From assembly GCA_023362775.1 (NCBI GenBank), contig JALMGJ010000013.1, positions 28,684,274-28,748,273 of the forward strand: DNA of 64,000 bases, written 5' to 3'. This stretch comes from Charina bottae (taxonomy: Eukaryota > Chordata > Lepidosauria > Squamata > Charinaidae). Shown piece after piece: positions 1 to 10,580 of this stretch. The notes beneath the pieces were generated by a model that worked only from the letters and a program-made list of their open reading frames with translations, made no database searches and was not told the DNA's origin. The position numbers and the translations under genes are program-made. Positions within the stretch are counted from its first letter, which is position 1. Each line of letters starts with the position of its first letter.

Positions 1-74
1 GCCAGAAGCCTCGAAAAATCCCTCAGCAGACACCCCTCTAGGCAGCCTTCCCCCCCCCCCCCGGAAGGGGTAAC

Positions 75-430
75 CAGGCTTCTTCCATTCATTATCATTG
101 GCGATCACTCGTAGCCGAGTAAGATTGTCTTCCAGGGGTAAAATCTTAACAGTGGATCCGTAAGTGGCTGTAAAGGCCAATTCTGGATCCGCACAACCTC
201 CCACAATGAGGGCGTAGGTTTCCGGGTGGGAGACGGTCATGATGAGGGTTTGCCTGACATGCCTTCCTTTTAGCTCTTTTCTCCCTTTTGCCCTGTACTC
301 GTGCTTCTTCAAAGTCCATAGCGCCTTTAATAAAGGCTGACCTCCAATTGAAACGCTCATGAGTTAGGGCTTCCCAGTTCGCCAGAGAAAATGGAAGCCG
401 CCCCAGGACCCTCGCCATTCTCATTCGGTC
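75..430 (-). mobile_element. LINE 3' end remnant (C-terminal zinc-finger tail of a non-LTR retrotransposon ORF)
   Basis: The minus-strand frame running from about 424 down to 146 encodes a segment with FNWRSAF, a Lys/Arg-rich stretch, then CGRLCGSRIGLYSHLR and a terminal HC. A WR-containing basic region followed by a C/H finger with SRIGLxSHxR is how the C-terminus of several non-LTR retrotransposon polyproteins ends. The sequence just 3' on this strand (about 78-145) reads like the short 3' tail of such elements, with ATG/ATA-rich repeats. The reverse-transcriptase part is not in the window. The clade (R4/RTE-like or other) cannot be fixed from this piece. Confidence 0.55.
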
Positions 431-699
431 TCGGCTTCTTCTCTGCCTGGGTATCTACCAGTAACGTCTGTCTCGGAACCTGCAGGCAAACTGAGCCACT
501 GAAGGAGTTGTGCCACCCAGAACCTGGGCTCACAAGTGAAGTGCAGGCTCGCGTGGCTACACATATGGTTAACAGGGAAGCACATTTGTCCTCAGAGAGC
601 ACCTATTTCCCAAAGTGGCACGAACAGCAGCCACCGCCACGACCATCATGAAAAAATCTGCGAGTTCCCTCGCATGGGTTGTCACGAGCCATGCAGCGC
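431..699. other. no gene recognised
   Basis: Moderate-GC sequence between the LINE remnant and the CpG island. Short open frames on both strands have no recognisable domain. Confidence 0.5.
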
Positions 700-2270
700 C
701 AGGGAGACTCCACTCGACTCGACTCGTGAAGCAGAGCCCAGGGGCCTGTGGCCACCTGGCCTCCAGGTAAGCGTAGCCAGGGGCCGGGAAAGAAGGTCTC
801 AGGCAGCCCAGCCAGCTCTCCAAGCCAGCAGGAGCGGCTTGTGCGTCCCCTCCGCCTCCCAGCCAGCCGCTGCCACGGACCGGAGAGCCACCCTCCCGTT
901 AGCTCCTTTCCAAGAGCAGGAGGCCGGTTCGGAGCCTGCAGAAAGCCTGCCTGCTGCCCGGCCACTGCAGCACCTACAGGCAGAACCACACAGAAACCAC
1001 CAACCCTTGGCTGCCATCTGGGGTTGGTTCGGATTCTTGCAGCCCAGAACTGGTGCCCCGAACGAAGCCAAGGACAGGAAGAAAAGCAAGCTAACGAGCA
1101 AAGCTGGAAGAAACGTCGTGGACCCAGTGGCTCCGGGGCACTTGGCAGATTTAGAATGAGAAAGCGGGAGCCCTCCAAACTGGAGCTGGGCCGGGCTCGG
1201 CAAGGTCCTTCATCCCCGCCCCCCCCCCCGCCCCCGCGATTCCGCGACCTTGGCTTTCCCTGGGCCGCCGGGCAGCCCAAGAGGCTGCGGCTCCCCAGCC
1301 GATGTCCGAGGGGACGGGGGCTGGCGGGGCCAACCGGGAGAAACCTGGCGGCGCGCCCTCTCCTGTGGCCCGGCCGGGAAGAGCGCAGAGGCTCGACAAA
1401 AGCCGCCAAGTTGCAGACTCGCTCCAGCCGGCTCCTCCAGCCAGCAGGTCTCGAGGGCCCACCTGCCCGCGGGAGTCCGACGCCGCGCCCCCTCCTCTTC
1501 CGCGCTCGGCCGCTTCCAGCGAGCCAGGCAGGGGAAGGGGCCGGGGCCCTCGGCGGGCGTGAGGCAGAGCAGCCGGAGAGTCCTACCCCCCGCCCCCCGA
1601 GACGAGAGCCGCTCCGATTTCTCCCGAGGGGCGCCGCGCTGCCGCAGAGCGGGCCGGCTGGTGGAACAGGGCAAGCCGCGAGGGGCCGGCGCCTTCGGAC
1701 CTACCCGACCCGTTCTTGCGCTCCGCTCCCCAAGGCTCAACCGCCGGTCTGGCAGACGCGCTGCGGGCGCGGTCAAGCAGGAAGGGGCCGACCCTCCATC
1801 CCGTGGGCGTCCAAGGCGGCCGCGGCCGGGCCAGGGCAGGGCCTGGGCGGCGACGGGCCGGGACCGAGCCAGCCCCGCCCAGAGAGGAGTTGCTGCGACA
1901 GAAGCCGCCCCTCGCCTGCCTCCCCGAAATAGGTCCACCTCCGAGGCCGCCGAGCGCGCGGAGGCGGCGGCGGGAGGTCGCGATCCGCCAAGCGGAATCA
2001 GGGAACAGGCAAAGGAAGGGAGCAGGAAGACAGCCATCCTCAAGGCTGGGCGTCCCTTGCTCCGGCAAAGGGCCCTGCCAGAGCTGCCCACTTCCATCTT
2101 CATCGGGCAGAAACCCGCGCATCGTTTCTGCCCAGGCCCCGCTCAGAGAAGCAAGTTGCGCCTCTCCTGCGCCAAATCGGCCCACTGGTTAAGGTTACGG
2201 CCCATCTTTGCGGCCTGCGGTGTGGAACAAGCTCCGAAGCTGGGCTTGCCCGGCTCTCTCAGCATTCAGG
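700..2270. promoter_or_regulatory. CpG island without an assignable gene
   Basis: Dense CpG and GC with poly-C runs (for example near 1215) and overlapping long frames on both strands (about 748-1932, 1250-2284, and 1210-2103 on minus). These frames look like by-products of high GC: their translations are Arg/Pro/Gly/Ala-rich on either strand and show no domain. Established synteny would put PRX or another gene to the left, so this could be the promoter or first noncoding exon of a gene outside the window. No exon could be supported. Confidence 0.5.
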
Positions 2271-2273
2271 AAA

Positions 2274-2849
2274 TTGCAAGGTAGAGTCCAGCAATTCATG
2301 GAGCTAGAATTGCCAGAAGTACAAGCTGGGTTTAGAAAAGGCAGAGGAACTAGAGACCAAGTTGCCAATATCTGCTGGATAATGGAGAAAGCCAGGGAGT
2401 TTCAGAAAAACATCTATTTCTGTTTTATTGACTATTCTAAAGCCTTTGACTGTGTGGATCATAACAAACTGTGGCAAGTTCTTGGTGGTATGGGGATACC
2501 AAGTCATCTTGTCTGCCTCCTGAGGAATCTGTATAACGACCAAGTAGCAATGGTAAGAACACAGCACGGAACAAAGGACTGGTTTAAGATTGGGAAAGGA
2601 GTACGGCAGGGCTGTATACTCTCACCCTACCTATTCAACCTGTACGCAGAACACATCATGCGACGTGCTGGGCTTGGGGAATCCAAGGCTGGAGTTAAAA
2701 TCGCTGGAAGAAACATTAACAATCTTAGATATGCAGATGATACCACTTTGATGGCTGAAAGCGAGGAGGAGTTGAGGAGCCTTATGACGAAGGTGAAAGA
2801 AGAAAGTGTAAAAGCTGGGTTGCAGTTAAACCTTAAAAAACCCAAGATT
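2274..2849 (+). mobile_element. RTE/BovB-like LINE reverse-transcriptase fragment, copy 1
   Basis: The plus-strand frame encodes the RT core: AGFRKGRGTRDQ, then [17 protein letters not shown] (motif A), [18 protein letters not shown] (motif B) and [15 protein letters not shown] (catalytic YADD), ending in KAGLQLNLKK. It starts mid-domain, directly against the CpG island, so it is truncated at both ends. It differs in subfamily from the copy at 32-34 kb (for example GGMGIPSHLVCLL here, [13 protein letters not shown] there). It is followed in frame by a second copy. Confidence 0.85.
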
Positions 2850-3312
2850 TCACATGCCAGTAAGGTAATGCTCAAGATCTTGCAAGGTAGACTCCAGCAA
2901 TTCATGGAGCGAGAATTGCCAGATGTACAAGCTGGGTTTAGAAAAGGCAGAGGAACTAGAGACCAAATTGCCAATATCCGCTGGATAATGGAGAAAGCCA
3001 GGGAATTTCAGAAAAACATCTATTTCTGTTTTATTGACTATTCTAAAGCCTTTGACTGTGTGGATCATAACAAACTGTGGCAAGTTCTTGGTGGTATGGG
3101 GATACCAAGCTATCTTGTCTGCCTCCTGAGGAATCTGTATAACGACCAAGTAGCAACGGTAAGAACACAGCACGGAACAAAGGACTGGTTTAAGATTGGG
3201 AAAGGAGTACGGCAGGGCTGTATACTCTCACCCTACCTATTCAACCTGTATGCAGAACACATCATGCAACGTGCTGGGCTTGAGGAATCCAAGGCTGGAG
3301 TTAAAATCGCTG
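2850..3312 (+). mobile_element. RTE/BovB-like LINE reverse-transcriptase fragment, copy 2 (tandem, in frame)
   Basis: Starts at [14 protein letters not shown], which lies upstream of motif A in a normal element, and repeats copy 1 from 2880 to 3312 at a constant offset of 606 nt with only scattered substitutions. It stops after GVKIA, before the YADD motif, and then passes into unrelated sequence. Because 606 is a multiple of three, the reading frame stays open through both copies, giving two motif A/B blocks but a single YADD. Confidence 0.85.
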
Positions 3313-4977
3313 TTTCCTTCGGAAGTAACAGTGACACGCAGCCCTCTAATTCCTCACGCGTTGCAGAAAAGGAGAATGGCGGAGTTGGCCAAGCAGAAGC
3401 ACTAAGCCAGGTTCCGGTGTGCAGTGGGGTGGGTAGTGGGGCGGCCGGCCGGCCAGGCAGGCCTGTTAACCAGGCTGCCCGTTGGAGGAAGGAGGACCGG
3501 CCCGCCCAGGGCTCTGGTGAAGATGTGCCCTGCAGAGCTGGGCAGCCGCTCAAGCTGGCTGGGCAGCTAACCCTAAGCTTGCCTCCAGTTTTGCAGTGGG
3601 TGGATTGGGGCCTGGAATTAGAAGGAGAGGGGCATCCGCCTGGTGAGAAGCCCAAGCCCCAGCCAGGCGTTGCTTCCACCCCCTTCACACCTGTCCGGCA
3701 GCAGCTGCCAGGCCAGGCAGGACTCGGAGCCCCTCCTGCCCCCTCTGTAGCAAAGTGGGGAGAAACCGGGCCAGCCCTGGCCACACCCCAGGGAGGGTTT
3801 GGGCCAGCCCTCTTCCCCTACCCTTTGTCCAACATGCGCTACAAATTAGAAAGGTATCTGCCTTCTTGGTTTGAACTGAAAGTTCCCAGTTGCCTGGGAG
3901 CAGGGAAGAGTCACGCAAGGCCAAGGGGAAGCAGACCAGGAGGGCTCTCCCAGGATCTCTGGCTGCCAGCCTCCACGCAGGCATCCGCAAGGGAGGTCCG
4001 CGCATTGGGGGTCTTTCTGCCCACGTTAGCCGGGCTGAGCCCAGGCCCACCGCCACGGCCACCAGGCGCAGCTCTTGCTTCATTGCTCCCCTTTCGTTAC
4101 GGAGCCCTTCTGGTTTGGGTGGAGGGCAACCGTACTCCAATTTGGAGTATCTGGCCTCGAGAGAGGCCTGAGAGTGCCCTCCTCTGGCTGTCAGGCAAAC
4201 CCAGAAGCTAGGAAGAACTTAACACTGCCGGGGTCCGTTCCAGCCCACAAGGCTGCGAAGACTCCTGGAGTGGGAGCTGAGCCTCTTCAGAGGTTGGGCC
4301 AATGTGCTGCCCCTGCTCCCTGCCAGCCTGGCGCTCCCATCAAGTTGTCGCTCCCAAGTACCCCAAGAGCCCGCCTTGCTGAAAAGCATCCCTGGGATGC
4401 CAAGGGCCACCAGGGAAGCCTCAGAGGATGCCAGATGGGGTCGCGTCTTGGAGTGCACTGGGCTACGCAACTCTGGGGAGTAAGATGTGTTTGTGTGTTA
4501 GTTTATGGCTGAGCTTGGAACACTTCCCCTTGCAGTCACACACCGAGAACCAAACAGTGTGATTTTCTGCCTTACCTTCCTCTTCTTCAGGTTTTCACTC
4601 TTTCCTTTTTCTTTATTATCTATTTATCTAACAAACGTCTGCCACAATCAAATGACTCTTGGCAGCCCACATAGGATATAAAAAGTTATTTTTTTAGGTA
4701 AAAAAGAGAAGCCTTTTAAAGCGGATTGGGGTCAGTCTTAGTATACATTTAGATGTAAACACAGAGGTCTGTAACTTGCAAACAAGGGCCAAGGAATACT
4801 GAAAAAGCAGGGGTTAGGAACCCCTTGGAGAAAGGTTCAGGAGAGGGGAAAGTCCCTCCATCTTCTTTGTGCCATGCATAATATCAGCCCGAATCACAGA
4901 GCAAGATAAAATGAGACAGGCTGGCCTTGTGTGACCTTCTGTAGTTCAGCCAATAAACTGTAACTAGCCAGAACATG
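3313..4977. other. no gene recognised
   Basis: GC-moderate sequence, becoming AT-rich after about 4540. The open frame continuing from the LINE fragments to 4211 is low-complexity Pro/Gly/Ser-rich and has no domain. No exon signals with coding support were seen. Confidence 0.5.
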
Positions 4978-4985
4978 GTTTAATG

Positions 4986-5192
4986 CAGAGCTTTCCAAAC
5001 TGTGTGTCGGGACACGTTAGTGTATCGGCTGCAGTGTCTGGGTGTGTTGTGGCTGCTGCCGCCTCCAAACCTGCCCTGCCAGGATTCCGCGCAGGTCCTA
5101 GTGCCTGCCCTGTGCCCTGCTGTAAGAGTGTGTCGCGAAATGATGCATGTCTAAAAAGTGTGTCACCAACATGAAAAGTTTGGAAAGTTCTG
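4986..5192. mobile_element. hAT-type MITE, copy 1
   Basis: Begins CAGAGCTTTCCAAACTG and ends in the inverted form AGTTTGGAAAGTTCTG. It is flanked by a perfect 8-bp direct repeat GTTTAATG (4978-4985 and 5193-5200). An 8-bp target duplication and CAG...CTG termini of this kind are established hallmarks of hAT transposons. At 207 bp it has no coding capacity. Relatives lie at 28593 and 57151, with a divergent one at 18636. Confidence 0.88.
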
Positions 5193-5394
5193 GTTTAATG
5201 TATTGCTCAAATCCAACAACCATGAATTGCACTACAAGGGTTGGGAACAGCCATTGCTTAGACAATTTAAAGGTGGATTTATAACACAAATTTCTGGAAG
5301 ACAAGCAACTTGGAATCTCCATTAGCAGCAGGACTGTATCAGCCAGAGGACAGCAGAAACCGGAGCATACGTTCTGCATTCATAGTTGGCTTGT

Positions 5395-5475
5395 CACTGC
5401 GGAAGAAAAAATGTTGGACTGGATGGGCCCCCTTTGGTCCAATCCAATATAGTTCTACATTCTTAATCTTAAATC
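5395..5475 (+). mobile_element. CR1-like LINE 3' tail
   Basis: The stretch GTTGGACTGGATGGGCC followed by CTTTGGTCCAATCC and an ATTCTTA-type short tail resembles the 3' end of CR1 elements in sauropsids. Only about 80 bp is recognisable. Confidence 0.45.
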
Positions 5476-6524
5476 AGCCCCAAACCGATTCAGAATTTGC
5501 AGTCTGCACGAACCCTTCCATCCTGGAGTTGCTCTCCACTCCAGCAGCTGCTCTGGATCTAGGTACATGGGCCTCCCTGTGTGCCTGTGGCTATGCACAC
5601 GCACACCTTCCAAGCCCAGGAACGTTCCACCCAACTTGCCCCCTGAAAAAGACCCCACCAGGAGCACACGGGGTGAGCTGCCCCAACTGATGGGACTGTT
5701 TCAGGACAAGATGGCAGCAGCTGGGTGCCCTTGGTCTAGAAGTCTCGGGGGGGGGGGGGCTTGGGAACAGCAAAGACCCTCTTCCTATCCCTGGTTCTTG
5801 GACAGACAGAATACATACAATTCCAACATGAAGGAGTTGAATCCTTTCAAGGCAATTTAACAGGATGCTGCATTTTCATGTTTTCCAGTACTTGATGCTC
5901 CTATAATAAATTGCCTTCTCAATCTCACCACTACTGATTGCCCAACCCGTGGGAGCAGTTCCTGTCTGCTCACCTAAAGAGGCCTGGCCCAGTGACCCCC
6001 CTCGCCTAGGCAGCTCCGAAGGGTTCACTGGGGGAGGGAGCAGAACACAGGTGTACCATTCCAGAGGAGACGAGGGGCCGACCGGGTGGATGCTGCCTCT
6101 CAAAGGCAGGCATCTGGGTCCCAAGACTCAAAGGCCCAGCACATCCCAGCCATCCCAGAATATCCCTGCCCTCCAACCCAGACCAATCCAGCCCTTTGCA
6201 CAAGTAAAAGGATCCCAGCAGAACTCCAGAAGAGTCTCTAAAAAGCCACTGCAGAACTTTGCCATAGCAGACAACTGTTTATCCTAGATTATTACTGAAA
6301 CTGAAGATGGCAAGTATAGGGCCCAGCCTATTTCAGGTGGGTCACTTTTCTTTTGAGAAAGCTTCCAAAGAGGTCGCCATGTGAGGAGCTGAGGAACAGT
6401 TCTATAGAAGATATAAGGAAGACCTGTTCTTTATGGCAACGGCTCTTTCTCTGGGACTGTCAACCCCCATTTCCACCGCTCTCCGCTGGTGACTTGGGAC
6501 CACAATTTACTGTGATCAGTGCCC
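5476..6524. other. SERTAD1 3' flank / 3' UTR
   Basis: Contains the 3' UTR of the minus-strand SERTAD1. No canonical AATAAA on the minus strand was found close to the stop; weak variants (GATAAA near 6278-6283, AATAAT near 6284-6289 on minus) are candidates. A poly-G run lies at 5750-5759. Nothing else was recognised. Confidence 0.45.
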
Positions 6525-7190
6525 TCATAGCTCCTGCACCCCCACAAGAACATCCATGAGACAGTCAAGGTCTGCCAGGTCTGGCCTCTGCTCTCCTGGC
6601 GAGCAGAAAGCCTCCTTGAAGTTGGGAAGGCCGGTGGGCAGCCACAGATCGCAGTCGTACATGGAGGTGTCGATGTCTTCGAAGACGCCCTCCAGGCCAT
6701 CTTCCAGGAGGCGGCCACCAGGGCTCAGAAGCTCCAGGGTGCCGGGGGGGCCAGGGTGGGAAGTCCATTCAGCCTCAGGGCCGAGCAAGCACAGCTGGGG
6801 CCCTTCGGGCTGAGTAAGGCCACTCGAGTTGTCCAGAAAGGCGGAGAAGGCAGAGGCGTCTACGCTGGAGAGGAGGAGCTCGTCCACGTGTGCGGGGAGA
6901 GGAGGTGGTGGCAGCAGCCTCCAGCTGGGCTCTGACCGGGGCGTGGAGATGGGGCTGCCCTCAGGAGAAGGGTCCTCCTGGCCCAGGGCGGCCGGGAGAG
7001 TGGGGGCAGGCGCCGGCTGCATCTCGCCCTGGCAGCGACGGAGCGTGTTGGCCACCAGCACCAAGTGCCGGAGGTTGGGCTCGACGTGCTGCAGGCTTTG
7101 GTGAAGCTTGGAGACAGACAGGCGGAAGAGCGAGCTGCGTGGAGTGGCTGCGGCCGGCTCAGCCTCCTCGTCACTCCACTTCCGCTTCAT
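6525..7190 (-). CDS. SERTAD1: SERTA domain-containing protein 1 (TRIP-Br1)
   Basis: Single coding exon of 221 codons (the human protein is about 236 aa). SERTAD1 is a nuclear co-regulator that in mammals binds CDK4 and links E2F/DP to PHD-bromodomain factors. The start is the ATG at 7190-7188 giving MKRKWSDEE, just downstream of a 3' splice site (AG at 7210-7209); the longer upstream frame is intronic. Residues about 18-54 form the SERTA domain (SSLFRLSVSKLHQSLQ ... LRHLVLVANTLRR). The C-terminal acidic block has GLEGVFEDIDTSMYD, the conserved PHD-bromodomain-interacting region, and the protein ends LMDVLVGVQEL. The SLFxLSVxKLH motif and FEDIDTSMYD favour SERTAD1 over SERTAD3. Stop TGA at 6527-6525. 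The coding region is intronless, as in the family. Confidence 0.93.
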   Translation of the reverse strand: MKRKWSDEEAEPAAATPRSSLFRLSVSKLHQSLQHVEPNLRHLVLVANTLRRCQGEMQPAPAPTLPAALGQEDPSPEGSPISTPRSEPSWRLLPPPPLPAHVDELLLSSVDASAFSAFLDNSSGLTQPEGPQLCLLGPEAEWTSHPGPPGTLELLSPGGRLLEDGLEGVFEDIDTSMYDCDLWLPTGLPNFKEAFCSPGEQRPDLADLDCLMDVLVGVQEL

Positions 7191-7208
7191 GCCTTCCTCG
7201 GCCGATTT

Positions 7209-8547
7209 CTGGAAAGGAACAGAAGGGGGGGGGGAGTCAGAGATGCCAACCCCAGCCAAGGGAACGGGCCTGCCCAAATGTCAGCCCTTCGAAGTAGGCC
7301 AGATCAGCGCGAGGATTTCAGGTGTGGGGAGGCCACTTCACTGTTGCAGAGTATCATCACAGAACCTTGCAAGCCTGCTGGGTGTCCCTCTGCCCCCCCC
7401 ATACCCGAAGACTCAAGGCAAGGTTATTTTCAGCTTCTTTCTCACTCCTTCCTCAGTTGTCATTTACTTAACCGTTCTTGCATTCCTTTTCAAGGTCACC
7501 TCCCTACTCCTCTAGGCGGAGGAGCCTCAAGGTTCCTCTCTGATCTCTGGGCACCTCTGGAATCAGTCTCGGTCTCACTGCGACATCCCGTCCTACACAG
7601 GCTGCCATCTGGAGTGGGAGCTTGAAATCAGCTCCAAATGGCAGCGAAGATGCAGTTTGTGGCCTTTTGGCTTGCAGCACTGGGCAAACACAGCTTTCTC
7701 TCACAGGCCTCTTTCCATCCAAACCAGCTAATAAAGAACCATTCAAACAACCTGCTCTGCCCAGAAGTGTAACCTGCATTCTCTCTTCAGCTGGCAGCCT
7801 GGTTCACACGTGTCAATTCCACCCCCTCCCCATTACAGCCCCGCTCAGGCAGCACCCCTGCTGCCAGTAGAGGCGCCTGCCTGCCTGCCCGCCTGCCTGC
7901 GGGCACACTCCTGCTGGGGATGAGGTGAGCTGGCCTGTGCGGCCAGTCATGCCCTGCTTTCCAGATGTGCTGGGGGTCAGTCCCCTTCGTTCCCAAAGGG
8001 GTGGGCATGACGGGGGCGATACCCAAGCAGTTTGGGCTTTTCAGCTCCGTCTTAGCTCCTCCTCCTCGCTGCTACTTTCCCCCAGGCCAGGCCGGCGTTT
8101 ACTTCAGCTAGACTTCCGGGTGGTTCGTGTTTTGGGAGCCGAGTCAGTTCTCAAACTGCTGCCGGGCTGCTTGCCGAAGCTTGGCCGACCAGCGCGACAC
8201 CACCCTCACCCGGCCAGGCAGCGAGGACGGCGGCGGGCGCAGGCTTGAAAAGCCCCTCGGGAGGGAAGCCGGAATCGGAGCCGCCTCGAACGCGCCGGGA
8301 CCTCGGCACGGCAATCAAGCGCTTCCCCTCCCGCGCGCCCAACGGGTCCGGCTCCGCCGCAACGCCGGCTGGAAAGGGGCTCCGCGCTCGGGACGTTGGG
8401 GAGAAGCGCGCAGGGACGGGCGCCGCGGCGATCCCCAGCCCGGCTGCGCGCGGCCAGCGTCGGAGGCCCCTTCCCGTCCCGTTCCGTCTCTTCCTCGGCC
8501 GGCCGGCGGGCCAGCGGGCGGGCGGCGCAAAGCGGAGGGTGACTCAC
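7209..8547 (-). other. SERTAD1: SERTAD1 5' UTR intron
   Basis: Inferred from a CTGGC|GTGAGT donor on the minus strand (GT at 8547-8546) inside the CpG island and the acceptor CTTTCCAG at 7215-7209, 18 bases before the coding ATG. No other gene is seen inside it. Confidence 0.6.
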
Positions 8548-9420
8548 GCCAGCGGCAGCCGGCGCCTCCCTCGCCTTGCCCTCCTCGCCTCCCTCGCCCG
8601 CGGGCCGCGCCACCGAACTCCGGGCCGCCGCCCCAGCCAGCCGAGGGTCCCCGGGACCCCCGTCTTCACCTACCCTGCTCCTCAGAGGCCAATCAGCGGG
8701 ATCGGGAAGCCGGCGCGCAGCCAATCAGCAGCCGGCATGCCTCCCTCGGCGCTCCGGACGAATCTCTCCGGTTCGGCGAGTGGAGGACGCTCTAGGCGCC
8801 CGGCGTGGGCGGAGGAAGGCTGCGGCGGCCAATGGGAGCGCTCGCACGAACGCCTCATCTCCATAGAGTGGGCGGGCGCAAGGAAGGGAACGGCGCCCGA
8901 CCGAACAAACCCGCGAGGCCACGCCCCGCGCGCTGGTTGGCTGGGCAGAGGAGCGGGCGGAGTCCGCCGGCAGGGGGCGCGCAGCGGAAACGGCGGCTAG
9001 GGCCCGCGGGCGCTTGGGCTGCGTGGGCGGGGAGGGCGGCGCTGCTTCTGAAGGAGGTCGCTCCTTTCGCCCGCCGCCGCCGCCGCCGCTTTCGGCGGGC
9101 GGGTCTCTTGCCTGCGACGCCCCGTTCCGAGTCTGGAGCGCCCCTCGTAGCCGTTCCCCGAGTGAAACCCTGTTCTTTACGCGAGCGACGTCGGTTGTCT
9201 CCCTGTGGAGGACGGGAAGGCTGGGGCTGGGCCCGACCCGCCCAGCCTTCCTCCCGCGGGCAGGACGCCTCGCCCCCTCCGCGGGGGAGCTCCCCGGGTG
9301 ACGCGGCGGGCCGGGCCGCCGGGTCTCGTGGACCCAAACCGGGAGGAAGTGGTGCCGCCTGCGCTGCTTGGGCCCCTCGGGAACGGCGGGGCAGGAAGAA
9401 GCGTTAGGGGAGGGTTTAAA
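8548..9420 (-). promoter_or_regulatory. SERTAD1: SERTAD1 CpG-island promoter and noncoding exon 1
   Basis: Very CpG-rich sequence with three CCAAT boxes (about 8690, 8720 and 8829) and several GGGCGG-type boxes. The noncoding first exon would end at 8548. No TATA box was seen; transcription start is probably within about 8600-8750. The island extends left to about 8150. The multiple long frames across it are not supported as genes. Confidence 0.6.
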
Positions 9421-9439
9421 AAGCATCCCGCCTTTTTCA

Positions 9440-9640
9440 TAGCATTTGGTCAACTCAGGGCGGTGAACCCACCTAAAATTCTGGCCTATTTTCCCCACAA
9501 CCACCCCGTAAGGTGGGCTGGGCTGAGAGGGGGGGACTGGCCCAAGGTCACCCAGCCGGCTTTCTAGCCAGAGGGAGGCCTAGCAGTCACATCTCCGTTT
9601 CCAGCCCAGCACCTTCACCGCTGCACCAAACTGACTCTCG
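9440..9640 (-). mobile_element. MIR-like tRNA-derived SINE
   Basis: Read on the minus strand it starts GAGAGTCAGTTTGGTGCAGC (tRNA-like head), continues through a diverged B box, and contains the core GGGTGACCTTGGGCCAGT followed by TCAGCCCAGCCCACCTTACG. This is the layout of CORE/MIR-type SINEs common in reptiles. No target duplication was identified. Confidence 0.6.
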
Positions 9641-10345
9641 TGTTATATGAATCCAACCAACTATGGCTTATGCAATAAATCATAGTCATAACAATCTTTA
9701 ATTGAATCATTGTGACTACTTGATGTATTCTTAAGTCAAGAACAGCCGGTTAGCAATAAAACCTGAGTTGTGACTTGTGAGCAGATGTACTTTGACTTGA
9801 TAGCTCAACCTACTATTTTACTATTCATAAAATCCTGGTTTTTTACATTTCCCTGCCTGAAAAGCAGGAGTTATTGCCCCGGACCTCCAGTGTGGCTACT
9901 TAAACCACATCCATTTCTGTTCCCTTTACACGTGTGTATCACAGGGCTAGTAAGTCCCACAGCGCGACAATGGTCAGGCAGTGTACAACCTGAAAGCAGG
10001 AGAGATCTGTAATCCATATTTGTCGCTAGCAGAAAGCAAGAAATACTCTGTGGATCTATGCAGAGTATTTTCCTGTCTTTTGAGCACAACACATGAAATA
10101 AATTGTTCAGTGTAATGTATTACCGAAAACTCTTTCCAAGTCAATTCTTAATTAGAGCCAAATAACATTACCATCCCAACAGATCGATATTTATTTGATT
10201 AGCTGCTTATGCTTCGTATGCTTTCAAGATAGACAGAACTTTGCAAGAATCAAAATGAATCAAGGTTTCTCAGCAACAGAGGAGGAAGGTTAACATTAAT
10301 ATGGAGATATTTAGTTACTTCCAACCTTTTAGTACTTCAAATAGA
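9641..10345. other. AT-rich intergenic sequence
   Basis: Between the SINE and the presumed BLVRB 3' end. AT-rich, with short imperfect direct and inverted motifs near 9650-9770 that may be old repeat. No gene, and no trace of SERTAD3, was found here. Confidence 0.45.
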
Positions 10346-10351
10346 TTTATT
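10346..10351 (-). terminator. BLVRB: candidate BLVRB polyadenylation signal
   Basis: TTTATT on plus is AATAAA on the minus strand, about 450 nt downstream of the BLVRB stop. A second one lies near 10190. Which is used cannot be told from sequence. Confidence 0.4.
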
Positions 10352-10548
10352 AGCCACTTTCTAGGGAGATACATCGTTTTCAAAGTGATTTCTGCATCAT
10401 ACCCGCTCTCTGCGGATAGAAAGGGCTTGGCTAATGCATTCCACTTGTTTGGTTCTATGTAAAGGCTTTCTTGGGACTACAGCAAAAATCTTTGCTGCCC
10501 AAAGATTCCTTTCCATCATGTGGAGGAAGCTGCAGACCAGAACTGTGG

Positions 10549-10580
10549 CGCGCGCGCACCCACCCACCCACCCACACACA
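10549..10580. repeat. microsatellite, (GC)n then (CCCA)n and (CA)n
   Basis: A short GCGCGCGC run, several CCCA units, then CACACACA, located in the BLVRB 3' UTR or just beyond it. Confidence 0.75.

Noticed and set aside
748..2284. Long open frames on both strands (394, 344 and 297 aa)
   Set aside because: They overlap one another inside a CpG island, have GC-driven composition and no domain; high GC alone removes stop codons.
2208..4211. A 667-aa open frame as a host gene
   Set aside because: Its first part is two tandem LINE RT fragments and the rest is low-complexity read-through.
5990..6290. Frames left of SERTAD1 as an extra gene
   Set aside because: Short, no domain, within the SERTAD1 3' UTR/flank.
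8127..9507. Several 160-260 aa frames in the SERTAD1 promoter island
   Set aside because: Overlapping frames on both strands, Arg/Pro-rich, no domain, no splice support.
9600..9640. A tRNA gene
   Set aside because: The tRNA-like head has degenerate A and B boxes, no cloverleaf, and continues into a SINE core.
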